DNA from: Rotaria macrura | Lineage: Eukaryota; Rotifera; Eurotatoria; Philodinida; Philodinidae | Direction of reading: 5' to 3' | Assembly: GCA_900239685.1 (NCBI GenBank) | Contig: OENT01000116.1 | Coordinates: forward strand, 1 to 64,000 | DNA: 64,000 bases | Made by a program: the position numbers and the translations under genes | Notes under the pieces: generated by a model | The model's input: the letters and a program-made list of their open reading frames with translations, nothing else | Told to the model about the DNA's origin: nothing | The model's database searches: none | Shown here: one piece after another, positions 24,401 through 35,700 of the stretch | Layout of the letters: every line of letters starts with the position of its first letter | Numbering within the stretch: position 1 is the stretch's first letter

Positions 24401-27400
24401 TATGTTTTTCGTCTGAATCTTTTCATTTTTTGCAGTATTTAAACTAATACGTCTATTTGCAATGAATATATTGTATTTGAAGAATTTTTTATTTCGAAAA
24501 TTAAAAAAACTACAATTCAATTCAACAAGGATTTCGTGATGTTCTTCATGGACACAATAATGAGATGTGCATGATTTTACTATGATTTATTATAAAATTG
24601 AAATCTTATATTTCAGTTCAATAATTCTTTCGAGACTACAAGTGTTCGATACAAATCAAGTCGTTTTATCCATTGTTTGCGGCTTTTTTTCTTTAATCAA
24701 AATCAATTTGGTACAATATTATCTCTAATAAGACGCATCGATTCCCCGACACACACATTACTAATTGAGTTCTGAATAATTGCGGCACTTGTAGTTAGAT
24801 TAAAATTTCTTATAGAAATATAATCAATGTCTCAGATTAGATTGCTAAAGCAATATGATCTATCATCTCAAGTGAGATCACATGCAAATTTCTCATTATG
24901 TAGATTTTTGTTTTCGAAAATATAACAATTGGGTCCGTCCTTTTTATAAACTAATATTTAATGACTATTTCTAGCACGTGAACAATGCTACATATCGTAG
25001 ACGTCGTACTATTTCATCCCTTTATTTTAATAGAATATCATTTATCCTTGCTAAAAATTCTTTCTATGCTATTATCATACAACGTGTTGAAACACGCAAA
25101 CATGCTCGCCTTTTACAATCGACAACAATTTTTCCGGCAAACTTTCATTACTTTAAATATTGCATAAAAGTAATATTTAATTATCAACTTCAAGTCCTTT
25201 TTTTGTTATCGATCGAACAAAGTTTTCAATTAACATATTCAGTCAGAGAATTAGGTTGACCTTCAGTAAAACGAGTATTCCGATGAATTTACAAATCTCT
25301 CTGTATATGAATACAGAGAATAGTTCAGACATGTTCATGTATGAGAAGATTTTGTTAACATTTATTTTGTTTTTGGACGGAGAAAAAATTCAAAAAATTT
25401 TAAAAGACCAGTACATACATTGAAAAATTCGGAATTTCTTTCTGTCAAGGAAATGTTATCATTGAAAGTCTAATTGAATGAAAGTGGTTCATGTTTCGAA
25501 ATGTTGAATTTTTCCGTTAAGAAAATTCTATATTTGTATATCATTTCATACTTTGAATCGTACAAATATTCTAGACATCTGTTCGTTTCCCATTGAAAGT
25601 AACAATATGTTGATAAAAATTTACATCTTGTCTTATCGAAAGTCACAAATTTCATAAGATCTCATACGAAAAAAAATGACGCACTTAGTTTAGACAACAC
25701 AAGCAGTGTCATCGATTACTTTTAGCCAGAAAAAAATTCTTAACACGCAATATTTTTATTTCGAGAATGTCTGTCATCCATCAGAATTTCCATGATATAT
25801 AAGGCATCGACAGGAACGCAAATCAACACCAGCGAAGGTTTCTAAGTTCAGTATTACTTGTTTCTTATTTTTTTTATATAGTTATAAATAACTCTTCTGC
25901 ATAATTTATACTCATGGCACATAGGTATTCCATTTCCTGACAATTGTAATCTTTTGTTTTCTTCTAATTAAGTCTTCGGTAGAAGATACAAAAAGAAACA
26001 AATTTAGTTGACTTTTTATCATGCAATCTTGTTTGCTAATTATACCCATTCTAGAACTGTTTAAGTGTAAAATTAGTTTAAATTATGGAGAACAACATCA
26101 AGTTCATCATTAATTTTCCTATGGTAATACATACCTATTTCATCTTTATCTCGTAAACTAATATGAGGTTCAAGAATTCTTATGAGTCGAAGATAATCTC
26201 GTCGAATATACTAAACATAAAAATACAATCAATATCATCCCAACAGTTGAAGCATGAAAATTTCAAATCAAATATTCTAATAACGAACCTCTTGTAGATG
26301 GACATATGATTCAATAGGTAAAATTTCGATAGCTTGATATTTGGCTTTGATTCTTATATTGAATGAACCATCTTGTAATCTTTGTGATTTATCTTTTCCT
26401 GTTATTGTTAAACCAGATGGTATTTGTAATGGATACCATTGTTCAATAAATTGATTTCCTGTTATTGTTGAAAGTGAAATATCAACATAACCAATTAAAT
26501 CAGTATCATTTCCGTTGATTTGTTTTTGTTTACGTCGTTCAATTTCTCGATAAATTTTACAACGAAGTATCGAACAACCTATTGTGTTTTGTTATAAAAT
26601 AAAACATAAAATTGTATAAAGAAAAGACCAAGCTAACAAGCGTTTTTTCTTCTCTTCATTACAAACCTTCTGGTATATCTTTAAATGTAAAATTTTCACC
26701 CCAAAATAGTATTTCACGTCGTTCTTTACTTGTTGTTTTACCATAGATGTCATCGTCAAGAAAAATTTTGACGTAATATCTATGTTAGAAGAAAAAACAA
26801 ACGAAAATTTCTTAGCATGAAAACAATACAAGTGAGCAAAATATCTACTTTTTCTTAACGGGTAAGCCTTTTGCTTCTAAAATCCAAATATCTATCGAAT
26901 TGTCCGTTCGTAAGCCACGTAAATTTGTTATTGTTTCTAATGAAGTTTGCCTCACATTATTCAGCAGTAACGAACCATCAGTTGAGTATTGTTTTGAACG
27001 TAGATAATAATTTTTTTTCTCATTTTGATTTCGTATTTGTAAACATTGATATGATGTAAAATGTTCGTCATGTGTATCACACGATGTTTGTAATATGCTT
27101 GGATGTAAACGACGTATACGACAATTATCTAGCATTAGTTGACTTGGAATTGTAGTCGATATTGACCCTAATGGACCATTAGCAGAACCACCGTTTAAAA
27201 CGAATAGAGATTCATGAGAACGAGAACGAGCTGATGGAATGTTACTAAAATATTCAAAAACAAAATGTTTAAATAAAAACAACATATTAGTGTTTTTCTT
27301 TCTGAGTTACTGAAGAGATGGAGATGCTTGTTGATTATTATTATTATTTGAATTTGTTAATGGTTGTTGAAGACGTTTTTGTCGTTCCAGTTTTGTAACA

Positions 27401-30400
27401 CTTTTCGTTCGTTTTAATGAATCAATATTTACATTTGGTGATGGTAAGGATGGTTGAGTATGATTGGCTTTATTATTTGTAGATGAACGTCCAAAAAAAT
27501 ATGAAAATTTCGTTTTTGATTGTCGACTCGCTGTTGTTGCTGTTGTTATTGAAGATAGACGATCGGATAATGAGTCTATACATATGACAAATAATTAATC
27601 ATGAGGATTAACATTATCTGTAGGTAAATTAGTTTTTGAAAGAGTGAATGAAGAACAAAGAAAAGAAGAGCGACCCTGGCAGGAGTTGAACCTGCAATCT
27701 TCCGATCCGAAGTCGGACGCCTTAGCCATTAGGCCACAAGGCCAACATTGAGCATCTGACAAAAGAAACATAGCAATCAATCAACACTGAACATATTGGA
27801 AGGAAAAAAAAAGGAAATGCAGAATCAATAGCAAAAAGAAAAGCGACCCTGGCAGGATTCGAACCTGCAATCTTCTGATCCGAAGTCAGACGCCTTAGCC
27901 ATTAGGCCACAAGGCCGGTGTTATGGCAAATGATGAATTCGGATGTTATCTCGAGCAATCATTTCAAATAAATTTAACCATATAAATCTCATACGCATAT
28001 ATTAGGCTTAGATATTTCTAATTAAAAATAAAATTTATTCTAACATGAAACTATGATAATCATATTAAATTTCTAATCTTTTCAAAGTAATTTAATATGA
28101 AAATAGAAAGTAAATGTACATAAAACTTCTATGTCTAATTAACATATTTCGATTCTAGTAAATAATCTTAATCTGCTTCTTGTCTTCTCAGTCGAATTTT
28201 AATAAAAGAAGAAAAAAAGTAAATCTTCTACCTTGACCCATGAACTAAAATGAGAAGAAAAAACGAAGTGAAAAGTGGAGATCTATGAACCTTGAACAAG
28301 CATTCGTTCATTTTCTATTCATTTAGTTGAAAGTGTAAAACAACACGAATGTGACAAATATTCTTTGTTAAAGGTGTGTCATTTATTCTCAATAACGGAA
28401 GTTAAATTCTACCCGGAAACGCCTGACATACAAATAAACAATATGTGATTTAAACAGCGGAGAAAAATAAACGAACCTTCATCATCATCAAACTCTTCTT
28501 CTTCTATAATTGGTACTTGATGATAAATCGATGCTGCTACAGAATTACTATTATCGGTTGTCGATGTCATGAGTTGACTATTTGAAGCCCACCTTTTAAA
28601 TAAATGCCGCATTATGTCTATTCTTTGTTGTTATAAAACAACGATAATAATAATAATAATAATAATAATGATGATGATGATGCATTGAACAATCTTTCGT
28701 ATCTTTTACTTTCTCTGTATTTTTTTCCTTCTCTTTCTCTCTCTCTCTCTCTCTCTTCTCTGTCTAATGCAAGCCAAGACAATACGAGAGAGAAAATGAG
28801 TGTATTTTCTCTCTCTCCCTATATATTTTTTTTTCTTCTCTCCTCCCTTTTTTCTTCTTCTTCTGAAGATATGTTGATTGTACAGTAATTGAAATGTAAT
28901 CGGAATCGATCTGTAACATCGAACAATTATTATTACACACATACGCACGCGTGTACTTGTATACACATATATACATACACGCCAATGGGCTCTTAGTGGT
29001 TATCATTCGGCGCATAATGCGAGTCCGTCGTTCTCTCATTTTTTTTTCTTTTTTGTTTCTAGACGACCGTATATATATATATATATATTCGGATAGACAA
29101 GTGGGAAGAAATGCGGAACGATATTGTCTCTATTGAGAGAAAGTAAGATAATTTGTCTTGAGATAACATAAATGCGTACAAACAAATATGTATGTACAGA
29201 TGTTAAATAGAAAATTAGATGAGAACATTGTTGGTAAACTTAGTCGAATTGATATAGTTACTCCAATACACTAAGGTTTCAGGTTCGATACTCATATAAA
29301 GATTGCTATGATTCAAATGTTCTAGTTCACGTCTGAGCTTGTATTCCATAGTCGGAGTATGTCCAATATGACATATAAAACCCACCGATTATGATACAAT
29401 GTGTATGATCGATGACACGCCGAGAACGGTCGTATGAGCAATCTTTACATGTTATTATGAGAACTTATTTAAAAATTTTTCTTTTCAACATTGTTCTTAT
29501 TTCTATAAGAAATATTATTATCCTAACAGCAAACAATCGACATGTTTATGTAAAGATTTTCATGTACAAGGCATTCTTTTTCTGGTTCTTTTCCTTTTTG
29601 TTGCTATTTTTTTCTACTCAAACGATCCGATTACCAAATATTCTGTGTTATGTTAGTTTGATATGATCAAGAAAAAGACTTATATCAGTAAAGGTTACTA
29701 TGATCATTAGTTTTTTTCCCTTTATTTTCATGTTAAAGTTTGCCTCATTAATATCCTACCCGTGAATGATGCAAGACGAATAGTATTTGATTGTATTGGA
29801 TTATTATTCAATGGAGTTAATGTTGCTGTTTTATCATCATTAGCTGTTGATGAAGAAAAAAATGCTTTTGATAATGATGGTGACATATATTCTGATAATG
29901 ATTGCAGCATATAACTTGGCCGGCGAACACTGACGGATGAACGTCCACCGTTATTGTTAGCTAATATAGACGATGTACAAAGAGATGAGGATGATGATGA
30001 TGACGTTGCTGATGATGATAATGATATCATTTCACTATTTAAATCAACGATTGGTGCTTGTTTTGTTAAATGTATACACTACAACAATTATTTTAATATT
30101 AATTTTATAAAAGAAAAAAAAGAAAAAAAAGAAACGAAACCAAATCGGTTGTTAGTTCTTTTCTTTTCTTTTCTTTTTCAAATAATCTTTTACATTTCGT
30201 AATCATGAAATACAACAAACGGAAGTCTTTTGTCGGTTTTGATTATGGCATCAGTTTTCTTTTGTATTTCTTCCATTTCTCCTTTTTTTTTTATTGATCC
30301 GTTCAATTCAACATTTGGCATTCATTTTGACTATGTACATACACATAAAATGAATAGGAGAAGAAGAAAGAAAATGATTCCATCATACAAGATATACGAA

Positions 30401-30836
30401 CAAAGATTCTATTTGTGTGTGTGCGTGCGTGTCTCTCCCATATGCATGTGCATATACAAGCTGCTCGATGCGATGATATGTGGCATAGCACACGAATGAA
30501 ATATCGACATGAGATGATAGACATACATAGCGGAAGAAAAGAAAATCATGGAAGGTCAATTTAGTACTGCTGGTTGATGAGCTCAGTCATTCAATGCTTA
30601 TCCATACATCACGAGAAAAAGAAATAACATACATCATTAGAATATAACGTCAAAATACGTTTGGTTCGATCGAATTCAATATATTTTCGTATCCAACTAC
30701 GTTCATCGTCGAGATTATCTAGTAATAATAAAAAACGATGACTTATCACACGAAGAAAGTCACGGAAGGTAGCATTTAGCAACTTACTCGATACATCAAA
30801 CCAAGCATAGAAATTTTCAACTGCATCATTCTTCAT
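18298..30836 (-). CDS. DAB2IP/SYNGAP1-like: SynGAP/DAB2IP-family Ras GTPase-activating protein, distal isoform
   Basis: Sixteen exons keep phase throughout (1,208 residues): 30836-30788, 30718-30633, 30078-29760, 27575-27311, 27244-26849, 26779-26667, 26578-26289, 26210-26135, 24336-23979, 23906-23767, 23715-23640, 23550-23460, 23376-23298, 22547-21667, 19107-19019 and 18616-18298. Residues about 1-55 form the start of a PH domain ([17 protein letters not shown]). Then follow an LKRTKS basic motif near 200, RSRSHESL, a C2 domain (about 358-490; [18 protein letters not shown]) and the RasGAP domain (about 515-770). The GAP domain keeps the arginine finger ([11 protein letters not shown]) and [10 protein letters not shown] disordered exon carries polyH, polyS and the family motif PLSFKNPLF, and a coiled coil ([12 protein letters not shown]) ends in two poly-Asp runs. 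The family turns off Ras and Rap at membranes and synapses. No C-terminal PDZ ligand is present. The first ATG is a choice; an unspliced reading of the 69 nt first intron is also open. Confidence 0.88.
18464..18495 (-). repeat. GAT microsatellite coding for poly-Asp
   Basis: An imperfect GAT run on the coding strand gives eleven Asp residues in the last RasGAP exon. A second, seven-Asp run is coded near 18338-18358. Both fall after the coiled coil, so length changes here would alter an acidic tail and leave the GAP domain untouched. Confidence 0.75.
18617..19018 (-). other. Last intron of the RasGAP gene
   Basis: This 402 nt intron splits an Arg codon (CG|A) in the coiled coil. It contains two TA microsatellites at 18781-18813. 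A 37 nt AG-to-GT segment at 18840-18876 looks exon-like but breaks the frame. Confidence 0.6.
19108..21666 (-). other. Long intron before the RasGAP coiled coil
   Basis: This 2,559 nt intron has a GTGAGT donor and a TTTTTAAG acceptor, phase 0. Vertebrate relatives have several hundred disordered residues here, so a missed disordered exon is possible, but I found none. Confidence 0.5.
22548..23297 (-). other. RasGAP intron carrying a MITE
   Basis: This 750 nt intron lies between the last RasGAP-domain exon and the large disordered exon. About 30% of it is the inverted-repeat element at 22851-23077. The rest shows no feature. Confidence 0.6.
22851..23077. mobile_element. Short inverted-repeat element (MITE), 227 bp
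   Basis: The left end (TCTTGTAAGATCAGATG, then CGTACA and GTGGTCTCA) is repeated in inverted form at the right end (about 23026-23077) with a few mismatches over about 50 bp. The interior also repeats TTGTAAGATCTTA and ATAAGAT-type words. There is no coding capacity. I cannot see a clear target duplication, so the superfamily is open. The element lies wholly within a RasGAP intron. Confidence 0.65.
24337..26134 (-). other. Long intron at the C2/RasGAP boundary
   Basis: This 1,798 nt intron with a GTATGT donor and TTTTTAG acceptor splits an Ile/Ala junction just inside the RasGAP domain. I see no coding exon, RNA gene or clear repeat inside. Confidence 0.55.
27671..27743 (-). tRNA. tRNA-Arg (anticodon TCG), copy 1
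   Basis: This 73 nt sequence folds as a cloverleaf: GGCCTTG acceptor arm paired with CAGGGTC (one G-U pair at position 2, another at 5), anticodon stem TCCGA/TCGGA, loop CTTCGGA with anticodon TCG, and T arm GCAGG/CCTGC. The A box (TGGCCTAATGG) and B box (GGTTCAACTCC) match pol III consensus. A TTTT run follows at 27661-27664. It reads CGA codons, which are common in the exons here. It sits in the RasGAP intron 27576-28476, on the same strand. Confidence 0.95.
27844..27916 (-). tRNA. tRNA-Arg (anticodon TCG), copy 2
   Basis: This 73 nt copy matches copy 1 apart from a compensated pair in the anticodon stem (TCTGA/TCAGA) and the T loop (GGTTCGAATCC B box). A TTTT terminator lies just downstream on the minus strand (27838-27841). 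The spacing to copy 1 is 100 nt. Paired compensatory change and intact promoters point to two working genes. Confidence 0.95.
28477..28612 (-). CDS. DAB2IP/SYNGAP1-like: Alternative first coding exon of the RasGAP gene
   Basis: An ATG at 28612 opens a 136 nt exon ([14 protein letters not shown]..., ending in an acidic EEEEFDDDE stretch) that finishes in phase 1 at a GTTCGT donor. It joins the common exon at 27575 in frame, as does the distal exon ending at 29760, so the two are mutually exclusive routes. This proximal isoform would be 1,102 residues and lack the first half of the PH domain. It opens with a basic, hydrophobic segment that might bind membrane. Mammalian SynGAP is known to use alternative N-termini. 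A GA-rich tract upstream (28729-28762 on the plus strand as CT) may mark its promoter. Confidence 0.65.
28645..28682. repeat. AAT/ATG trinucleotide run
   Basis: An ATA/ATA-type run passes into ATG repeats, 33-70 nt upstream of the proximal RasGAP start codon. It would lie in the 5' UTR of that isoform. Confidence 0.7.
28729..28762 (-). promoter_or_regulatory. GA-rich tract upstream of the proximal RasGAP start
   Basis: The plus strand reads CTCTCTCT..., so the sense strand of the RasGAP gene has a GAGAGA tract 117-150 nt before the proximal ATG. A second CT-rich block lies at 28807-28860. GAGA tracts are a known core-promoter context in several animals; a promoter role here is inferred only from position. 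Confidence 0.35.
28763..29759 (-). other. RasGAP intron upstream of the proximal first exon
   Basis: This is the part of the 2,184 nt distal intron (27576-29759) that lies before the alternative first exon. It contains a TA run at 29070-29088 and A/T-rich sequence, with no supported exon. The proximal promoter should lie at its downstream end. Confidence 0.45.
30079..30632 (-). other. RasGAP intron 2
   Basis: This 554 nt intron, phase 0, splits the N-terminal PH domain between LYSND and CIHLTK. It holds GT/AC-rich stretches near 30412-30460 and no coding signal. Confidence 0.55.
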
Positions 30837-31806
30837 TGTTTTCTTTTGTTTGTGATTTTTTTTGTCTTCGAGATTTAATACAATGAGTAAATCATATCTG
30901 ACGCTTGTATTATGGATAGGGGAAATATAAATCCCACTTAAACACAAAATTAACAAGAAAAAAAAAGGTTTTGTTTTCTTTCTTATATATATATATATAT
31001 ATGCATTACATATCTAAAAATATATAAGTAACTATAACTATTTAACAAACTTCATCGATTTATTTGAAGTAAATATAAATATGCAATCGATATCGAGTGG
31101 CTTGAATAAAAATGTCCTCAACCTCTTTCGTCTTTTCTCGGTCTCTCTCTCTCCCATGATTTTTGTACAATAAACAATAATACCCATTCTGAAAACGCAT
31201 AAAGCGAAATCGTAATATAATGACGTGAAAAGAAATTGACTACTTATTAAAAAGAATAAGAAGAACTATGAAGCATACTCATTGGAACTGATAGAATTAC
31301 AAGCCGTTCTTATTGATTTTTTTGCTTAACTGAATAGACGAAAAAAAATATTTGGACAATATTAATGCATGGTTGATCATTAAAAAAAAACCTAAGGGAA
31401 AATATTCATCTTGTTTAACTCATTTACATGAGAGAAGAAAAAAAAAGGACAGCCACACATCATCGTTCTGTGTTCTGTTTTTCTTTTTAATGTGCTCGTA
31501 TGGGATGAATCTATTTATTTATTCCATTTTATTATTTGTCTTCATCGAGCCAATTAAATTAAAAAATCAAACCTTTAAAATAGCATTAAAAAATTTCTCT
31601 CATCAGTAAAAATCTAAATCAATTCATATTGAAAAACAAATATTCATAATTAAATGAAATGTTTCGATCGAAAAATGATGTCGCTCATAGTTCTATACAC
31701 TTTATACAGATCGGATATAATTCATGCTTGATTTTACCGTAATACTTGGCTTGGATTATGAAAATTACATTTATTAGAAAATAAAAACATAGCCACATTT
31801 AGATAA
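30837..31806. promoter_or_regulatory. Shared divergent promoter region, RasGAP and MDN1
   Basis: The two genes start head to head, 970 bp apart by their predicted start codons. The interval is AT-rich, holds a TA run at 30984-31002 and CT-rich words near 31138-31155, and has no clear TATA box or other element that I can assign. The RasGAP frame stays open back to about 30956, so its true start could be slightly upstream of 30836. Confidence 0.45.
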
Positions 31807-32710
31807 ATGGAAACCGATTGCGAACATCATCAAATATTACTTGAACTTATTCGAGAAATACCTGAGCTAGCCGATGAATTACAATCGTTGATTGAAACGG
31901 TACTGTACAAATCACACTCGCTTGCTATTCTCCTTCACATAATATGAAGTAATTTATCATTCTGTTTATGGATTGTTTTTAGGACAAATGGTCTCTAGAT
32001 AAACGACATTCATTAATAAATTTACTTGTTCAACAACTATTGCAGAATAAGTCATTATCATCGAAGTTTAGTGAACAAATTCAATATTTGTTTCCACGTT
32101 ATTTCGTTGCGTTTATACATCGACTTTATACAGCGGTGAATTTTTCAACGAAAATAACGAATCAAATATCAATAAAGCAAAGATTTCTCGTATTGCTTGC
32201 TCAAATTTTACAAGATTATCCTTCATTACATACGTAAGATAATTTTTCTAAGAAATTTTTACGATTTATATAAATTTGCTTTTTTTGGAATTTCTATCAT
32301 GTAGAATAACTGAAAATCATCTTCTATCGACAGATACATCTTTAATTGAATGGTCTAGTGAAAGTCCACAAAAGAAATTGAAAACAACACGAAAAACTAA
32401 TCTATCCAATGATGTTTATTTACTCATTGCAACACTTCGTCTATTACTATTGGCAAATACGAAAATAAATTTGATTCATTCATGGAAATGGACGACATTA
32501 TATCATTTATTACAAACTAGTGATGATGAAAATTTGAAATGGTTTGTTCATTCGAAATGAATGTTTCGTTTTTGTGACAAAAAAATATTACAAACATATT
32601 CTCCTTTGTTCTCATAGGTTAGCATTTCTTTGTCTATCGATCGTATTTAATATGTCGTCGAATCAACAAGATTCATATCGACCTAATGTATCAAATACAA
32701 CGATTTTTAA
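31807..32710 (+). other. MDN1: MDN1 N-terminal region (exons 1-4)
   Basis: Residues 1-224 precede the AAA ring. They are Leu-rich and probably helical (for example ELIREIPELADEL and RLLLLANTKI), as in other midasins, with low sequence conservation. Introns here are all short (71-83 nt). Confidence 0.75.
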
Positions 32711-35700
32711 GTAAGTATTCTAATAGATTATTGTTAATAGTATTAGAACTTCTTGATTATTGAAGATCTTAAAAGTAATCAATGTGTCGTTTTTTTTTCT
32801 ATTGATGAAAACTAAAATAAAATACAATAAGCTTCAATTAAGAACATACAATGGTGAAGCACATTGTTAGTCAACACTAATAATCGCATGTTTTAGTATG
32901 ACTGTTCTTTCTTAAATAGAAATGCAACTGAATAAAAGAAGGGAAATGGCTTTAACGTTAATGCTTACAAGCACTATTCTAACATTGAATCCTATTCACT
33001 ACAGGATAGCATGCTCTCTATTGTATTCTATTCATTTGCAAAAGTTTTATTGAAGAAAACTTTTCAAAGTGCACAAAAGATTTCTAGGGCTTCGGAAGCT
33101 TAGATATTATGTTGATCTTATTTTGTTAAGGTCTTTTATAGACCCTGAAGATTTATGACTATTTTGATGTAAATTAACTACTTCAAATTCTCATTTCAAG
33201 ACATATAGATTGATTTTACAAAGAAATTAAATTTCTTTCGAAGACACATTCTCACTGTGAGTTATGCAAAATCCATCATGCTAATCAGATTCATCAATTA
33301 TGACATAGTTGACTATTATGAACAAATTTTATTCGATTGTAGCTACATGCCAAGTAGACAGAATATTTTTGAAAAGCAGATTTGTTCCTATCTTATTATC
33401 ATGGTACGTATATTTGCACAAACAAATATATATATATATATATATATGGGCATCAACTGAATCAAAATAAGCAACAAGTTTCTCTTAATTTAAAACAAAG
33501 TCTACTAAGTTCATAGAGCATCTATTAAATAGACTTTAGACGTTAATTGGACGAGTTATGCTCATTGAAAAGTCAGTATTCTATTGAGCTCACGTAAATG
33601 AACATATAAAGCATCTCTGTTTAAGAAGAAGTGTTTATATTAGTATTGTTTTTGTTCTAAGACAAAGTGTTGCACGGAAAAATCTTTCTATTATAAGGAT
33701 TGAACGAAAGTGTTCCCTGTTCGGAAGTTATCAGTTGCTCATAATTCTTTGAAGTAAACCAACTTGTATCGATTCGATTTCATATTACTAACTGTTAATA
33801 CAAGAATGACGACATCTCAAATTGAGTATATATTGTTTCTTTTATTCTTCATTCAAATGCCAACTGTTAGTTCACCATCTTTTTCTTCGTATAAGCCCCG
33901 TAACTGTTTATCATAACGCAAAACAGATAACATGATTTTTTTCTCTCGGTTTGCTCGTGAGTGATTGAACACATGTCGCTCACATAACAGAATTTCTTAT
34001 TACTTGTGGGACCAGAGATAAACGTTCACTGTTCAGTGTAAGAAGTTTATCGTGTTAAGATAGACTAACATAGACTCTAGTTATATATTATAATTATTCA
34101 TTTCTCCCGCTTACATTCGACTTGTTCTAAAATAAACACAAACACGACGTTCATGTAGAGATTCATTATTTTCTCGTGTGAAAGAAACTGAAAAATATTC
34201 TTTTCTAGAATCTACGATCTAATTAATACCAAATCTAGTCTTCCAATATGTTTATCAACTTATGATAATCTATTTATTGATAATGACTTTAAAAAGCGAA
34301 CCATTTTTATTAGTGGCATTCCTCTATCAAAATATAGTACAAATAAAAAAGCTAATGATGATCAACTTCTACCAGAAACAAAATTAACTCATACAACAAC
34401 AGTAAACAAATGTTTACGTGATATAGCATTAAGTGTAGCACTTGGTTGGACAACATTAATTTATAGTTCAATAAGTAATGGAAAAACATTGATTGTTGAA
34501 TATATTGCTGAACAAATTGGAAAACGATTAATTAAAATTCAATGTTCCGATCATATGGATAGTAAAGTAAGAAGCAAATAGGAATGACAATAGTGTTTGT
34601 TGACTTTGAATTTTTTCAAATTTGTCAATTAGGTTTTGTTAGGTACGTATCAATGTACTGATAAACCTGGCGAATTTCTTTGGACACCTGGTCTACTTGT
34701 TGAAGTAACTAATAACCTGTTGTGTTGATTGTACTAATGTTCTCATACGAATTCGACTTGTTCTAGGCAACATCAGAAGGTCATTGGTTATTAATGGAAG
34801 ATATTGATGCTGCTTGTTCAGACGTTATATCAACAATTAAGACTTTAATTGAAACGAAGTCTATTGGTTATGGATCGATTTCACCAGATTTCCGTCTTTT
34901 TCTAACACAACGGTAATTATTCTAATTTAAGGAGTAGAACTTTAAAAAATAAATTCTATTCGTATTTTAGTGATACAGGCATCCCGGTTCAATCGAACGA
35001 TTTAATACATTTGTTAAAAAGTGTATTTTGTGTTGTAATACCTTCCTATACTGACTCGGAAATTATTGAAGTATGAATATGAATTACATCTTTGAAATGA
35101 TACATACCCAATTAGAATTCATGAGAACAAGATCGTTAGTTTAGTCTTACTGAATTTTTCTTTGAGATTCGTTTACATAGAGAATCTCGGCCATTGCCGA
35201 GCAAAGCAGTTTTGAACTTTCAAGTGTCCAAGAGATGTATGTTTTACATAGTATCAACGAGAAATCACAGATTGCCAAGAAATTCGATCAAGTAAAACTT
35301 TTTGAAATTTTTATTCCCAGATCAACCTTAACTAGATCTTCATCTGAACGAAAGATTTTAAATACGAAGAAGAAATCGGAAGTTTTAACGATTACATTTT
35401 AAAATGCTAGTAGGAAATCATTGTAGAGTATTCAAATCGATCCATTTCCATGCTTGAATACAGAATGGTCTTATAAGTTGTTCATCGTCGAGAGAGATGT
35501 CCTCTCATCCATAAGTCGAAACGAACCTCTCACCACCGACTTTTTCTAAACGAGAAAATAGTTTCGGATAGTTTCTTCTCTTGTACTATTCGGCACAATC
35601 TTATTCCATAAAAGATTCATCAGATAGTTAATTTTAATGTGTTCTATAAAGAAAGAAATGATCTACTTGAACACAACGATTTTAATTCCCTAAGAAAAAG

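Noticed and set aside
24978-25259. A 93-codon plus-strand open frame inside a RasGAP intron
   Set aside because: No motif, no fitting splice signals and a composition like the surrounding intron.
30609-30956. A 115-codon minus-strand open frame taken as one uninterrupted exon
   Set aside because: A GTAAGT donor and TTACTAG acceptor define a 69 nt intron (30787-30719) whose removal improves the PH-like match. Because 69 is a multiple of three, reading through also stays open, so some doubt remains.
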